64,000 nucleotides of DNA. Origin: Paratissierella segnis (GTDB lineage Bacteria > Bacillota > Clostridia > Tissierellales > Tissierellaceae). The translations under genes and the position numbers were made by a program. Shown here piece after piece: positions 15,589 through 24,733 of this stretch (its first letter is position 1; the number at the start of each line of letters is the position of its first letter). The DNA lies in assembly GCF_014385195.1 (NCBI RefSeq), contig NZ_JACRTG010000012.1:1-64000 (forward strand), written 5' to 3'. The notes below the pieces were generated by a model. That model was not told where the DNA came from. It did not search any database and saw only the letters and a program-made list of their open reading frames with translations.

Positions 15589-17535
15589 ATGAAAATACTA
15601 GCTATCGATATTGAAACCTATAGTAGTGTAGACCTCGGTAAATCTGGGGTCTACGCCTATACTGAAGCAGAGGATTTTGAAATACTAATCATTGGTTATG
15701 CCTATGATGATGAAGAAGTACAGGTTGTAGATTTAGTAAGTGGTGAAAAGGTTCCAACTGATGTAGTAGAAGATATAACAAATCCTAAAGTAATTAAAAC
15801 AGCTTTTAATGCACAGTTTGAAAGAACTTGTTTATCAAAATATTTTAAAGAGGAAATGTCACCAGAACAGTGGAGATGTAGCATGGCCCACGCATTAACT
15901 TTAGGCCTTCCTACCAGTTTAGCTGGTGTGGCTAGGTGTTTAAATCTAAAACAGCAAAAGATGAGTGAAGGGAAAGCACTAATTAGATACTTCTCAATTC
16001 CTTGTAAACCTACTAAAGCTAATGGGGGAAGAACTAGAAATCTTCCTCATCATGATAAGAATAAGTGGGAAACATTCAAAGCATATTGTAAGCAAGATGT
16101 GGAAGTGGAAAGGTCTATTCGTAAAAGATTAGAAAACTACCCCATGACAGATAAAGAATTAAAGCTGTGGTTTTCAGACCAAAGAATTAATGATGGAGGG
16201 GTTAGAGTTAATAAAGAATTAGTAGAAAATGCCATTCACTGCGATGAAATCTACCAAAAGGAATTATTAGACGAAGCTATAGATTTAACAGAACTTGAAA
16301 ATCCTAACAGCCCAGCCCAGCTAAAGACTTGGCTTAAAGATAAATATGATATTAAAGTAGATAGTTTATCTAAGGAAAAGGTATCAGAGCTATTAGATGA
16401 AGCCCAGAACCCTACAGTAAGAAGAGTTTTAGAGTTAAGGCAAGATATGTCTAAGACTTCAGTTAAGAAATATGAGGCTATGGAAAGAGCCATGTGTAAG
16501 GATGAAAGAATACGAGGATTACTGCAGTTTTATGGGGCCAATCGAACTGGTAGATGGGCAGGGAGGCTAGTTCAAGTTCACAATCTTCCAAGAAATGATA
16601 TGAGTGATTTAGATTTAGCAAGGGAAATTCTTCTAGCTGGAGATTATGAAACACTAGAACTTTTATTTGATTCAGTACCAGATGTATTATCTCAGCTTAT
16701 TAGAACTGCTTTTATTCCCTCTCCTAATTCAAGATTCATAGTAGCAGACTTTAGTGCTATAGAAGCTAGAGTTATAGCTTGGCTTGCAGGAGAGAAATGG
16801 AGAATGGATGTGTTTAATTCTCATGGAAAGATATATGAAGCTTCAGCATCTCAAATGTTTGGAGTTCCTGTAGAAGAAATTCATAAGGGCAGCGTCTTAA
16901 GACAGAAAGGAAAGATTGCAGAGTTGGCCCTTGGATATGGAGGAAGTAAAGGTGCCTTAAAGGCTATGGGTGCAATAGACATGGGACTTAGTGAAGAAGA
17001 ACTACCTGAGCTTGTATATGCTTGGAGAAAGTCCAATTCAAATATAGTTAGACTTTGGTGGGATGTAGAAAGTGCTGCAATTAAAGCAGTTAAGGAAAGA
17101 ACTGTAGTTAGTATGCAATATGGTCTTAAGTTCTACTTTAAATCAGGAGTGTTATTTATAAGACTACCCTCTGGTAGAAGCCTTGCTTATGTAAGGCCTA
17201 GGATTGAAATAGATGAAAGATTTAATAAAGATAAATTGACCTATGAAGGTATAGAAGGAATGAAGTGGGGTCGCATTGACACCTATGGAGGAAAATTAAC
17301 AGAGAATATTATACAAGCCATAGCAAGGGACTGTTTAGCTGAATCTATGCTAAAGCTTGAAAAGTATGGATATAGGATTGTATTTCATGTCCACGATGAA
17401 GTTATACTAGATGTTCCAAAGGATAATGGCTCATTAGAAGAAGTGGAGGAAATTATGGGGGTTGATATCCCTTGGGCTCCAGGACTTCCATTAAGAGCTG
17501 AAGCCTTTGAGAGTGATTACTATAAAAAAGACTAG
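15589..17535 (+). CDS. Family A DNA polymerase with 3'-5' exonuclease
   Basis: 648 residues. The exonuclease begins at the N-terminus (IDIETYSS, metal ligands Asp and Glu). The polymerase has motif A with Asp387 in ADFSAIEAR, motif B (RQKGKIAELALGYGGSKGA) and motif C with Asp603 in HVHDEV. There is no 5' nuclease domain. This is the phage replicative polymerase. The gene begins six bases after the DUF2815 stop and lacks a strong ribosome site of its own, so its translation is probably coupled. Confidence 0.95.
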   Translation: MKILAIDIETYSSVDLGKSGVYAYTEAEDFEILIIGYAYDDEEVQVVDLVSGEKVPTDVVEDITNPKVIKTAFNAQFERTCLSKYFKEEMSPEQWRCSMAHALTLGLPTSLAGVARCLNLKQQKMSEGKALIRYFSIPCKPTKANGGRTRNLPHHDKNKWETFKAYCKQDVEVERSIRKRLENYPMTDKELKLWFSDQRINDGGVRVNKELVENAIHCDEIYQKELLDEAIDLTELENPNSPAQLKTWLKDKYDIKVDSLSKEKVSELLDEAQNPTVRRVLELRQDMSKTSVKKYEAMERAMCKDERIRGLLQFYGANRTGRWAGRLVQVHNLPRNDMSDLDLAREILLAGDYETLELLFDSVPDVLSQLIRTAFIPSPNSRFIVADFSAIEARVIAWLAGEKWRMDVFNSHGKIYEASASQMFGVPVEEIHKGSVLRQKGKIAELALGYGGSKGALKAMGAIDMGLSEEELPELVYAWRKSNSNIVRLWWDVESAAIKAVKERTVVSMQYGLKFYFKSGVLFIRLPSGRSLAYVRPRIEIDERFNKDKLTYEGIEGMKWGRIDTYGGKLTENIIQAIARDCLAESMLKLEKYGYRIVFHVHDEVILDVPKDNGSLEEVEEIMGVDIPWAPGLPLRAEAFESDYYKKD

Positions 17536-17579
17536 GTGGGTCATGAAATACGACCTACCTAAAGAGGAAGGTGATATTA

Positions 17580-17909
17580 GTGAAACCAATTATCTATGTA
17601 TGTTCTCCCTTAAGGGGAGATGTTAAAAGGAATATAAATAAAGCTATAGGTTACTCAAGGTATGTCTATGTCAAGAGTGGTATTCCCTTGGCACCTCATA
17701 CCATCTTTACTCAGTTTTTAGATGACGAGGATGAAGAGGAAAGAAACGCAGGAATAGATATGGGGCTTGAACTTTTAAATATATGTGATGAACTATGGGC
17801 CTTTGGAGATAAAATCTCTGTGGGAATGCTTAATGAAATTGAAAGGGCTAAGTCACTAGGGATTATAGTAAGAAGGTTTAATGAAAGGTGTGAACCTTTG
17901 GATGAATAG
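17580..17909 (+). CDS. DUF4406, nucleoside deoxyribosyltransferase-like
   Basis: About 109 residues with IIYVCSPLRGDVKRNINKA and a later GMLNEIERAKSLGI, matching the fold of nucleoside 2-deoxyribosyltransferases that exchange bases on deoxynucleosides. It may tune the nucleotide pool during phage replication. GTG at 17580 is placed well after GAGGAAGG; the GTG at 17571 lies within that ribosome site. Confidence 0.78.
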   Translation: MKPIIYVCSPLRGDVKRNINKAIGYSRYVYVKSGIPLAPHTIFTQFLDDEDEEERNAGIDMGLELLNICDELWAFGDKISVGMLNEIERAKSLGIIVRRFNERCEPLDE

Positions 17910-18066
17910 GGAAACCATTAAGTTTATAAAACTTCTAAAAGACTATAGGGGAATTTTTCCAAGACAAACCATTAAAACCTTACGAGGTCAGGCATTAGCT
18001 GGAGACATAGAAGGAGCAAAGAAGGGCCTTAAGAAAGAGGTGAGTAAATATGCAAGAGCCATATAA
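17902..18066 (+). CDS. Small basic phage protein, unknown
   Basis: 54 residues (MNRETIKFIKLLKDYRG.. TLRGQALAGDIEGAKKGLKKEV), strongly basic and probably helical. The ATG overlaps the end of the DUF4406 gene and the stop overlaps the helicase gene by 17 bases, so it is held in a tight operon. An upstream ATG at 17881 would give 61 residues. The function is not recognised; overlaps on both sides favour a true gene. Confidence 0.65.
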   Translation: MNRETIKFIKLLKDYRGIFPRQTIKTLRGQALAGDIEGAKKGLKKEVSKYARAI

Positions 18067-20461
18067 GCTTAAAGAACCTAAATTAAAACATGATGGAGTT
18101 CTTACCATTGCTACAGGTAGAAGTAGAAAAGAAATGAACTGGAAGAATCGAGAGATGCTATGGTCGGAGTTAGTAGAGAAATTAAGCAGTACAACTAGAA
18201 CATATGAAACCTATGAAGAATACAAGAAGCTATCTAAATCTAAGAAAGATGAAGTAAAAGATGTAGGTGGTTTTGTAGGTGGAACTTTAAAGGAAGGCAG
18301 AAGAAAAGCTGATAATGTAGTTTGGAGGCAAATTGTAACACTTGATGCTGACTTTGTTAAGGGAGATTTATGGGCAGGTGTTGAGACCAAGTTTGGATAT
18401 GGATGTGTAATGTATTCAACTCACAGCCACAGTCCTAAAGCTCCAAGATTAAGACTTGTTATTCCACTAAAAAGAGCAATAACTCCTGATGAATATGGAG
18501 CAGTATCAAGAAGAATTGCAGCAGATTTAGGCATAGATTTCTTTGATGATACCACCTATGAGCCACATAGATTGATGTATTGGCCATCAACTTCTTCTGA
18601 TGGAGAGTTTATTTTCAAAGTATTAGATGAAGAATGGGTAGATCCAGATGAAATACTTGCAAGGTATAAAGATTGGAGAGACTCTTCCTATTGGCCTGAA
18701 AGTTCAAGGACTAAAGAGAATAGAAAGAGATTAGCAGAAAGACAAGGAGATCCTAAAGAAAAGCCAGGTGTAGTAGGTGCCTTTTGTAGGACATACTCTA
18801 TCATTGATGTAATTGAGAAGTTTTTATCTGATATATACTCACCTTGTGAAACTTCTAATAGATACACATATATTCCAGGATCATCTGCAGGTGGATTAGT
18901 TATATATGAAAATGGAGACTTTGCATATTCACACCATGGCACCGACCCCATTAGTGGCAAACTATGTAATGCTTTTGATTTAGTTAGACTTCATAAGTTC
19001 GGTGAATTAGATGAAGAGGCAAAGGAAGGAACACCAGTAAATAAGCTGCCATCTTATCTTTCTATGCAGAAGTTAGCTAGAGAGGATTTAGAGGTTAAAA
19101 AGACTATAGCTAGTGAAAGGATGACTTCAGCTAGTGAGGATTTTAATGAGGAAGATTGGCAAGTAAACCTTGAAATTAATAATAAGGGAGAGCTTAAAAA
19201 TACTCTTACCAATATAATTCTTATACTAAGACATGATCCACAACTTAACAGTATTTTTTATAACGAGCTTCGAGAAGGTGTTGATGTAGAAGGAGATGTT
19301 CCCTGGAAAAGGTTAAAGTCTGGGTGGAATAAAACTGATGAAGCATCTCTTGCTGGATATATTGATTTAAACTATAACCTTTATGCACCAGGAAAGCTTA
19401 AGGAGGCTGTATTAAAAGTAGCCGTTGAAAGGTCTAGACATCCAGTAAAGGAGTATCTATTAAATCTTCCAAAATGGGATGGTGTTAAAAGAGTAGATAC
19501 CCTATTAGTTAAATATCTAGGAGCAGAAGATAATATCTACACCAGAGAAGCAACGAGAAAGACACTAGTTGCAGCAGTAGCAAGAACCATGAATCCAGGA
19601 ATTAAATTTGATACAGTTCTAGTTTTAAATGGGCCACAGGGAATAGGAAAGAGTACTTTGTTTTCAAAGCTAGGAGGAAAGTTTTTTAGTGATTCTCTTT
19701 CCATCTCAGATATGAGAGATAAAACTGCAGCGGAAAAACTTCAAGGTTACTGGATACTTGAAATTGGAGAACTAGCTGGAATTAGAAAAATTGATGAAGA
19801 GACATTAAAGTCTTTTTTATCAAGGCAAGATGATAAGTTTAGAGCAAGTTATGGATACTCAGTAGAAGACCATCCAAGACAGTGTATTATTGTAGGCACC
19901 ACAAATCAAGAAGCAGGATTTTTAAGGGATATTACTGGTGGGCGTAGGTTTTGGCCAGTTAAGACTCCAGGAGATACTAAATTAAAACCTTGGGATATAG
20001 ATGATGTAGACCAGATTTGGGCAGAAGTAATGGAATATTACCATAAAGGTGAATCTTTAGTATTAAGTAATGAAGCTGAAAAAATAGCAAATGCAGCCCA
20101 AGTGGATGCTTTAGAAAGTGATGATAGAGAAGGAGTAGTTAGAGAATATTTAGATATGCTCCTTCCAACGAACTGGGATGATATGGACTTATATGCAAGA
20201 AGAAGCTTTATTCGTGGTGATGAGTTTAGCGATAATGTTATAGGAACTGTAAGAAGAGAGCAAGTCTGCACCATGGAAATTTGGTGTGAGCTATTTGGTA
20301 AAGAAGCTACTGCCATGAGAAAGATAGACTCTTATGAGATAAATGCAATAATGAGAAAGATTGATGGATGGGAAAAGTACACTGGAAACAAGCAGGGAAA
20401 TGCCAAAGTTCCTCTCTATGGAATACAAAGAATTTATGTTAGATGCGATAAACAAGATTAA
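18050..20461 (+). CDS. VapE-type primase-helicase
   Basis: 803 residues. The N-terminal third resembles primase-polymerase domains (VWRQIVTLDADF; CVMYSTHSHSPKAPRLRLVIPL; DDTTYEPHRLMYWP). The C-terminal half is the VapE superfamily 3-like helicase with Walker A at about 528-537 (GPQGIGKSTL) and a Walker B region (YWILEIGELAG). It is expected to open the origin and prime DNA synthesis for the family A polymerase. Its 3' end and the following noncoding stretch hold repeated AACAAG motifs, which may be its binding sites. Confidence 0.9.
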   Translation: MQEPYKLKEPKLKHDGVLTIATGRSRKEMNWKNREMLWSELVEKLSSTTRTYETYEEYKKLSKSKKDEVKDVGGFVGGTLKEGRRKADNVVWRQIVTLDADFVKGDLWAGVETKFGYGCVMYSTHSHSPKAPRLRLVIPLKRAITPDEYGAVSRRIAADLGIDFFDDTTYEPHRLMYWPSTSSDGEFIFKVLDEEWVDPDEILARYKDWRDSSYWPESSRTKENRKRLAERQGDPKEKPGVVGAFCRTYSIIDVIEKFLSDIYSPCETSNRYTYIPGSSAGGLVIYENGDFAYSHHGTDPISGKLCNAFDLVRLHKFGELDEEAKEGTPVNKLPSYLSMQKLAREDLEVKKTIASERMTSASEDFNEEDWQVNLEINNKGELKNTLTNIILILRHDPQLNSIFYNELREGVDVEGDVPWKRLKSGWNKTDEASLAGYIDLNYNLYAPGKLKEAVLKVAVERSRHPVKEYLLNLPKWDGVKRVDTLLVKYLGAEDNIYTREATRKTLVAAVARTMNPGIKFDTVLVLNGPQGIGKSTLFSKLGGKFFSDSLSISDMRDKTAAEKLQGYWILEIGELAGIRKIDEETLKSFLSRQDDKFRASYGYSVEDHPRQCIIVGTTNQEAGFLRDITGGRRFWPVKTPGDTKLKPWDIDDVDQIWAEVMEYYHKGESLVLSNEAEKIANAAQVDALESDDREGVVREYLDMLLPTNWDDMDLYARRSFIRGDEFSDNVIGTVRREQVCTMEIWCELFGKEATAMRKIDSYEINAIMRKIDGWEKYTGNKQGNAKVPLYGIQRIYVRCDKQD

Positions 20462-20745
20462 ACAAGATTTAGGCTTGTTACCATTCTTGTTTACTACCCC
20501 TACCCTAGTTATATTAAGGCTTTAATTTATATTATTAACAAGATAAACAAGATTATATATATAGATAAATAAAATAAAGAATATATAGGTATATGTATAT
20601 GCCTAATCTCTATAATTAAGAGTAGTCTATAGGAAATTCTTGTTACTTGTTTATTGAAAACCTTTTAAAAGTTACTAAAAGCCTTATAAATACTGAAGTG
20701 TAGAGATTAACAAGATTGTTAACAAGATTTGTACTTGTTTAAGAA
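20449..20745. repeat. AACAAG iterons, candidate phage replication origin
   Basis: About eleven copies of AACAAG or its complement CTTGTT occur in 300 bases, most of them in the longer form AACAAGAT(T), as direct and inverted repeats with very AT-rich DNA between. Examples lie at 20451, 20461, 20474, 20485, 20538, 20547, 20639, 20709 and 20721. The region separates the helicase gene from the VRR-NUC gene and has no reading frame. Iterons beside a helicase gene are typical of phage origins; the function is inferred. Confidence 0.55.
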
Positions 20746-21040
20746 ATGGGGAGTGTTTGAGATTTTAGAGAGTAAAATAGAGGCTAGATTAAAACGGGAG
20801 GTAGAAGATTTAGGTGGCCTTGCACTTAAGTTCACCTCTCCAGGAATGGCAGGTGTGCCTGATAGATTAGTCTTACTACCAAAAGGAAAAATCTACTTTG
20901 TAGAACTAAAAGCACCTGGGAAAAATTTAAGGCCTCTCCAATTAAAAAGAAAAGAGCAACTGGAAAGCTTAGGCTTTAAAGTTTATGTAATAGATTCATA
21001 TGAAAAAATAAATGTATTTTTACAGGAGGTGGTTGATTGA
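20729..21040 (+). CDS. VRR-NUC domain nuclease
   Basis: About 100 residues with the VRR-NUC pattern: ESKIEARLKREVEDLGGLALKF, GVPDRLVLLPKGKIYFVELKAPG and a C-terminal QLKRKEQLESLGF. The Asp and the Glu-x-Lys triad of the PD-(D/E)XK nuclease core are present. The start is uncertain: TTG 20729 lies in the iteron region, GTG 20753 has its ribosome site too close, and relatives usually begin near the ESKIE segment. The stop overlaps the helicase start by four bases. Confidence 0.82.
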   Translation: MYLFKKWGVFEILESKIEARLKREVEDLGGLALKFTSPGMAGVPDRLVLLPKGKIYFVELKAPGKNLRPLQLKRKEQLESLGFKVYVIDSYEKINVFLQEVVD

Positions 21041-22416
21041 AATATAAACCTTATGATTATCAAGAATACGCTACTCAGTGGATTTTAGATAAAGAAAAAG
21101 CAGGATTACTGCTGGATATGGGAATGGGCAAGAGTGTTATTACACTAACAGCCATAGATGAATTAATGTTTAACTACTTTGAAGTATCAAAAGTTTTAGT
21201 TATAGCACCTCTTCGTGTAGCGGAAAGCACATGGGATGAAGAAGCAGCTAAATGGGATCATTTAAAACATCTAAAAATATCTAAGGTTCTAGGAACGGAA
21301 AAAGAAAGAATCAATGCCTTATACACAAAAGCTGATATTTACATCATCAACCGAGAAAATGTGAAATGGCTAGTAGATAAATGTGGTAAGGACTGGCCCT
21401 TTGACATGGTGGTAATAGATGAATTATCCAGTTTTAAATCCCATAGAGCACAAAGGTTTAAAGCCTTAAGAAAGGTAAGGCCCTTTATGAAACGAGTAGT
21501 GGGCCTTACTGGAACCCCAGCACCAAATGGACTTATAGATTTATGGTCCCAAATTTATCTATTAGATGGTGGAGAAAGGCTAGGAAAAACCATTACTGGG
21601 TACAGGGAGAAGTACTTCTTACCAGATAAGAGAAATCAACATATAGTATTCACCTATAAGTTAAAGGAAGATGCCGAGGAAGCCATCTATGAAAAACTAT
21701 CAGATATTTGTGTCAGTATGAAAGCAGAGGATTATTTAAAACTACCAGAAAGAATTAATAATATCATACCAATTTATCTGCCAAAGAAGGCAAAGGATAA
21801 ATATGACCAACTGGAAAGAGACTTATTACTGCCACTTAAAGATTCAGATATTGTAGCAAATACAGCAGGTGTTCTAGCTAATAAGCTACTCCAAATGTCC
21901 AACGGTGCTGTCTATGATGAAGATGGGGATGTTCGGGAAATACACAATGCAAAGCTTAAAGCATTAGAGGACACTATAGAAGCTGCAAACGGAAAGCCAG
22001 TATTAATCTTTTATTCCTATAAGCATGATTTAGATAGAATTAGAAAGCACCTAAAAAGAGATGATTTAACAGTTCTTGATACATCTGAAGATATAAAGAA
22101 TTGGAATGAAGGTAAAATACCAATTATGCTGGCCCACCCAGCTAGTGCTGGACATGGATTAAACCTTCAAGCTGGTGGAAATATCATCATCTGGTTTGGA
22201 CTTACTTGGAGCCTTGAATTATATAGTCAAGCAAACGCAAGACTTTATAGACAAGGCCAAAAGCAAAATGTAATCATCCATCACTTAGTATCCAAAGGTA
22301 CTATGGATGAAGATGTTATGAAAGCACTTGAAGGTAAAGAAGTAGGACAAGAAGCATTGCTAAATGCAGTAAAGGCGAGGGTTAGGAAGATGGGAGGTAA
22401 TGAGAATGAATGCTAA
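21037..22416 (+). CDS. SNF2-family DNA helicase/translocase
   Basis: 459 residues with the SF2/SNF2 motifs: Walker A-like LLLDMGMGKSVITL, LVIAPLRVAESTW, DELSSFK (motif II), GLTGTPAPNGL (motif III), and in the second lobe HPASAGHGLNLQAGG and ANARLYRQGQ (motifs V and VI). Phage SNF2 proteins of this size are common next to VRR-NUC genes and are thought to remodel or move along DNA during replication or recombination. It starts at TTG 21037 after AGGAGGTGG, overlapping the previous stop. Confidence 0.92.
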   Translation: MKYKPYDYQEYATQWILDKEKAGLLLDMGMGKSVITLTAIDELMFNYFEVSKVLVIAPLRVAESTWDEEAAKWDHLKHLKISKVLGTEKERINALYTKADIYIINRENVKWLVDKCGKDWPFDMVVIDELSSFKSHRAQRFKALRKVRPFMKRVVGLTGTPAPNGLIDLWSQIYLLDGGERLGKTITGYREKYFLPDKRNQHIVFTYKLKEDAEEAIYEKLSDICVSMKAEDYLKLPERINNIIPIYLPKKAKDKYDQLERDLLLPLKDSDIVANTAGVLANKLLQMSNGAVYDEDGDVREIHNAKLKALEDTIEAANGKPVLIFYSYKHDLDRIRKHLKRDDLTVLDTSEDIKNWNEGKIPIMLAHPASAGHGLNLQAGGNIIIWFGLTWSLELYSQANARLYRQGQKQNVIIHHLVSKGTMDEDVMKALEGKEVGQEALLNAVKARVRKMGGNENEC

Positions 22417-22837
22417 AGAATATCTATCTCAAGCTATGTGGCTTGATAAAAGTATAAATAATAAACTGGAGCAAATGGAAAGACTGAAAGCTATAGCAGA
22501 GAAGGTTACTGTAGATTTTACTCAGGAGAAAGTATCTGGAGGAAAAGCTACAACAAGTCCTATGGAAGATGCTACTGTTAAACTTATAGATTTAAGCTAT
22601 GAAATAAATGATGATATTGATAGATTAATTGATTTAAAAAGAGAAATCCTGGATGTCATAGGTCAAGTGGAAGATGTCAGTTACCAACTGCTATTAGAGA
22701 TGAGATATATAAACAACAAGGGCTGGGATGATGTAGCTAGATGTATGGGATATGATAAAAGGTGGATAATGAGACTTCATGGTAGAGCTTTAAAAGAAAT
22801 TGATGAAATTTTAAAAGAAGCCACTAAAAGCCATTGA
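22406..22837 (+). CDS. DUF1492/ArpU-like late transcription regulator
   Basis: 143 residues. The N-terminal part is helical; the C-terminus has a sigma-70 region 4-like helix-turn-helix (LLLEMRYINNKGWDDVARCMGYDKRWIMRLHGRAL). Proteins of this family sit at the end of the early operon of Gram-positive phages and are thought to turn on the packaging and structural genes. I chose the ATG at 22406, eight bases after GGAGG, rather than 22400, which is too close. Confidence 0.82.
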   Translation: MNAKEYLSQAMWLDKSINNKLEQMERLKAIAEKVTVDFTQEKVSGGKATTSPMEDATVKLIDLSYEINDDIDRLIDLKREILDVIGQVEDVSYQLLLEMRYINNKGWDDVARCMGYDKRWIMRLHGRALKEIDEILKEATKSH

Positions 22838-22965
22838 AAGCCACTTAATAAATGTAGTATTATATAAGATGTAAAGGTATAGAAAAATCAAGAACACCAT
22901 ATGCTGTTTGAATAGGCCGAGGTTATATCAATTTGATTCCAAGGAAACGCAGCATTCTTGAATAC

Positions 22966-22988
22966 AAGCCCCAAAGAGGGCTTTTTTC
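22966..22988 (+). terminator. Terminator after the early operon
   Basis: AAGCCC and GGGCTT arms with a six-base loop and a T run. It closes the replication operon before the Panacea/PemK-like pair. Confidence 0.75.
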
Positions 22989-23012
22989 TATGCCTGGAAT
23001 TTAAAAAAGCTA

Positions 23013-23041
23013 ATGACATATAAAACTAAGAGTGATACAAT
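23013..23041 (+). promoter_or_regulatory. Promoter of the Panacea/PemK-like pair
   Basis: ATGACA, a 17-base spacer and TACAAT, 49 bases before the start codon and directly after the early terminator. This would allow expression in the lysogen independently of the early operon. Confidence 0.5.
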
Positions 23042-23089
23042 GTTAATATAGATACTAAAGATGTTTTTTAAAACAAATGGGGGATAAAA

Positions 23090-23767
23090 ATGAGTTGTAT
23101 GAATTATGAGGATTTATCTAATTATATAATTGCTTATTGTAATTCGCATAACTTAGAAATTTCAAATAAAAAACTTCAAAAATTAATGTATTATTGTCAG
23201 GCCTGGAGTTTGGCTTTAAATGATGAAAAGCTAATAAGCAATGGTTTTGAGGCTTGGAGACATGGTGCAGTTTTAAGACCTTTATATTTTAAATATTCTA
23301 AATGTGGGTATAATAATATACACATGGATACAAACTTAGTAAACAATATTTTAGAGAGTGCAATGAGTAATATTTCTGATTATAAATTGAATATAATTAA
23401 TAAAGTTCTAGAAACATATAGTTCATATACTGCAAATGAGCTAGAAGCGATGAACCATCAAGAAATTCCTTGGATTGAAGCTAGAGGGGACCTAAATGAT
23501 AGTGAGATTTGTGATGAAGTAATAGATACTGATTTAATGAAGCGATATTATAAGTCCAAAGCCTTAGAGAGGGGGATGAAAGAAGTGAAAAATAACATAT
23601 TCAAATTTTCACCCGCTAGATTAAAGAAAGCTCAGGACAACTTAAGAAAAAAGGAAGTTTTTAAGGTGAATGAAGATAATTATGTAGAATATGAGAAATT
23701 CATCTTAAATTCCTATGAGGCTACATTAGATACAACGGAGAGAGCAGAATATGTCAAAACAATATAA
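23090..23767 (+). CDS. Panacea-domain (DUF4065) protein, probable antitoxin
   Basis: 225 residues. The DUF4065/Panacea domain fills residues 1-150: KLQKLMYYCQAWSLAL, FEAWRHGAVLRPLYFKY, then YTANELEAMNHQEIPWIEAR. Panacea is known as a versatile antitoxin domain that neutralises many unrelated toxins and is also found in phage GepA and the adaptor SocA. About 75 extra C-terminal residues follow. The next gene overlaps by 17 bases and encodes a PemK-like protein, so the pair has the layout of a toxin-antitoxin operon. GGGGG precedes the ATG. Confidence 0.85.
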   Translation: MSCMNYEDLSNYIIAYCNSHNLEISNKKLQKLMYYCQAWSLALNDEKLISNGFEAWRHGAVLRPLYFKYSKCGYNNIHMDTNLVNNILESAMSNISDYKLNIINKVLETYSSYTANELEAMNHQEIPWIEARGDLNDSEICDEVIDTDLMKRYYKSKALERGMKEVKNNIFKFSPARLKKAQDNLRKKEVFKVNEDNYVEYEKFILNSYEATLDTTERAEYVKTI

Positions 23768-24203
23768 AGACCTAGAGGCTTTAAAAGATGACAGGGAATT
23801 TGCATTTGGTAAGATATGGAAATTAAGAGATGAATTGATAAGATTGCTTCCAAGTGATAGAGTTGTTAATAAGAGAAACTTACACCCCTCCAGAACTGTA
23901 TTAGTTGTACAAAACTGTTTAGAGAATAATGATGAAGAATCTTTGCTAATAAGAGTTGCACCAATTACAACAACTATAAGATTTCTACAAAAGTTTGATG
24001 TTCTTTTATACCCGAATGAAGGAGATATAAAAAGAGATGATGTATTAAGAAAATGTATGGCCCAAATACAGTTAACTCAACCTATTTTAAAAAAAGATAT
24101 GTATGAAAAAGTGGGAGAAATATCAAATGAGAAGAAAGAAGAAGTAGCTGCTATTAAGTTAGAACTTCTTGGGATTAATTTAGATGATCTTTTACAAGAA
24201 TAG
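23751..24203 (+). CDS. PemK/MazF-like toxin
   Basis: 150 residues. After a helical N-terminus (about 30 residues) comes a likely PemK/MazF-type beta barrel: NLHPSRTVLVVQN, ESLLIRVAPITTT, DVLLYPNEGDI, then KCMAQIQLTQPILKKDM. MazF/PemK proteins are sequence-specific mRNA endonucleases. The family call rests on pattern and on the partner gene, so it is less sure than for the other toxins here. Its start lies inside the Panacea gene, indicating coupled translation. If true, the pair would stabilise the prophage or act against other phages. Confidence 0.65.
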   Translation: MSKQYKDLEALKDDREFAFGKIWKLRDELIRLLPSDRVVNKRNLHPSRTVLVVQNCLENNDEESLLIRVAPITTTIRFLQKFDVLLYPNEGDIKRDDVLRKCMAQIQLTQPILKKDMYEKVGEISNEKKEEVAAIKLELLGINLDDLLQE

Positions 24204-24283
24204 ATTTTTAAGATTAATGTAAAATACAAAGATACTTTAGGATGAATGCCTAAAGTGTTATAAATGTCAAATATGGGGAGTCA

Positions 24284-24363
24284 CGAGTGGGCTACCTGGT
24301 ATAATTATACTGAGGAACAAAAACTTATAAAGTTTTTAGCGAGAAGGTGCCTGTACCTACTCG
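24284..24363 (+). ncRNA. Candidate structured RNA between PemK-like and HNH genes
   Basis: An outer stem CGAGTGGG (24284-24291) with CCTACTCG (24356-24363) encloses a palindrome (GTATAATTATAC), a hairpin with arms AAAAACTT and AAGTTTTT around ATA, and a small GGT/ACC hairpin. Several complementary elements nested in 80 bases without a reading frame suggest a folded RNA. No known family is recognised. An alternative is DNA palindromes of a binding site. Confidence 0.4.
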
Positions 24364-24420
24364 TATTTTTGTTCAAATACTATTTAGCTTAACATTTGGT
24401 TAGGCACTTAATATTTCTTA

Positions 24421-24449
24421 GGGTGGCTTGGGTCGCCCATTTTTATTTA
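24421..24449 (+). terminator. Terminator upstream of the HNH region
   Basis: GGGTGGC and GTCGCCC arms with a TTGG loop (two G-U pairs), followed by ATTTTTATTT. The gap 24204-24541 otherwise holds only the candidate structured RNA and a short T-rich stretch ending GGGCTTTTTCTATGCCC. Confidence 0.65.
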
Positions 24450-24541
24450 AAACGATCTGATCTAAAGTTTTATAGAATGACAAGCTCTAGAGCATTTAGC
24501 TTTAGGGCTTTTTCTATGCCCAATTTTAGGAGATGAAACAA

Positions 24542-24733
24542 ATGAATAAATGTAAGAAATGCGTCTGGGGAGCATGGCTTTCACCTAATATGGTGTATTG
24601 CATGTTCCCTAGTTGCTTTAAAGATAAAGAGGTGAAAGAGGATGCCAAGGAAACCAAAGAAGCCCTGCAAGTACCCAGGCTGTCCAGAGCTAACAGAAGG
24701 GAACTATTGCAAGATGCATCAAAAGGAAATTAA
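24542..24733 (+). CDS. Small cysteine-rich phage protein
   Basis: 63 residues beginning MNKCKKCVWGAWLSPNMVYC with CMFPSC shortly after, so four or five cysteines could bind one zinc ion. AGGAGATG precedes the ATG at 24542. The 3' end overlaps the HNH gene by 92 bases, so only the first 40 or so residues are well supported. Similar tiny zinc-binding genes often precede the HNH endonuclease of cos-type phages. Function unknown. Confidence 0.6.
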   Translation: MNKCKKCVWGAWLSPNMVYCMFPSCFKDKEVKEDAKETKEALQVPRLSRANRRELLQDASKGN

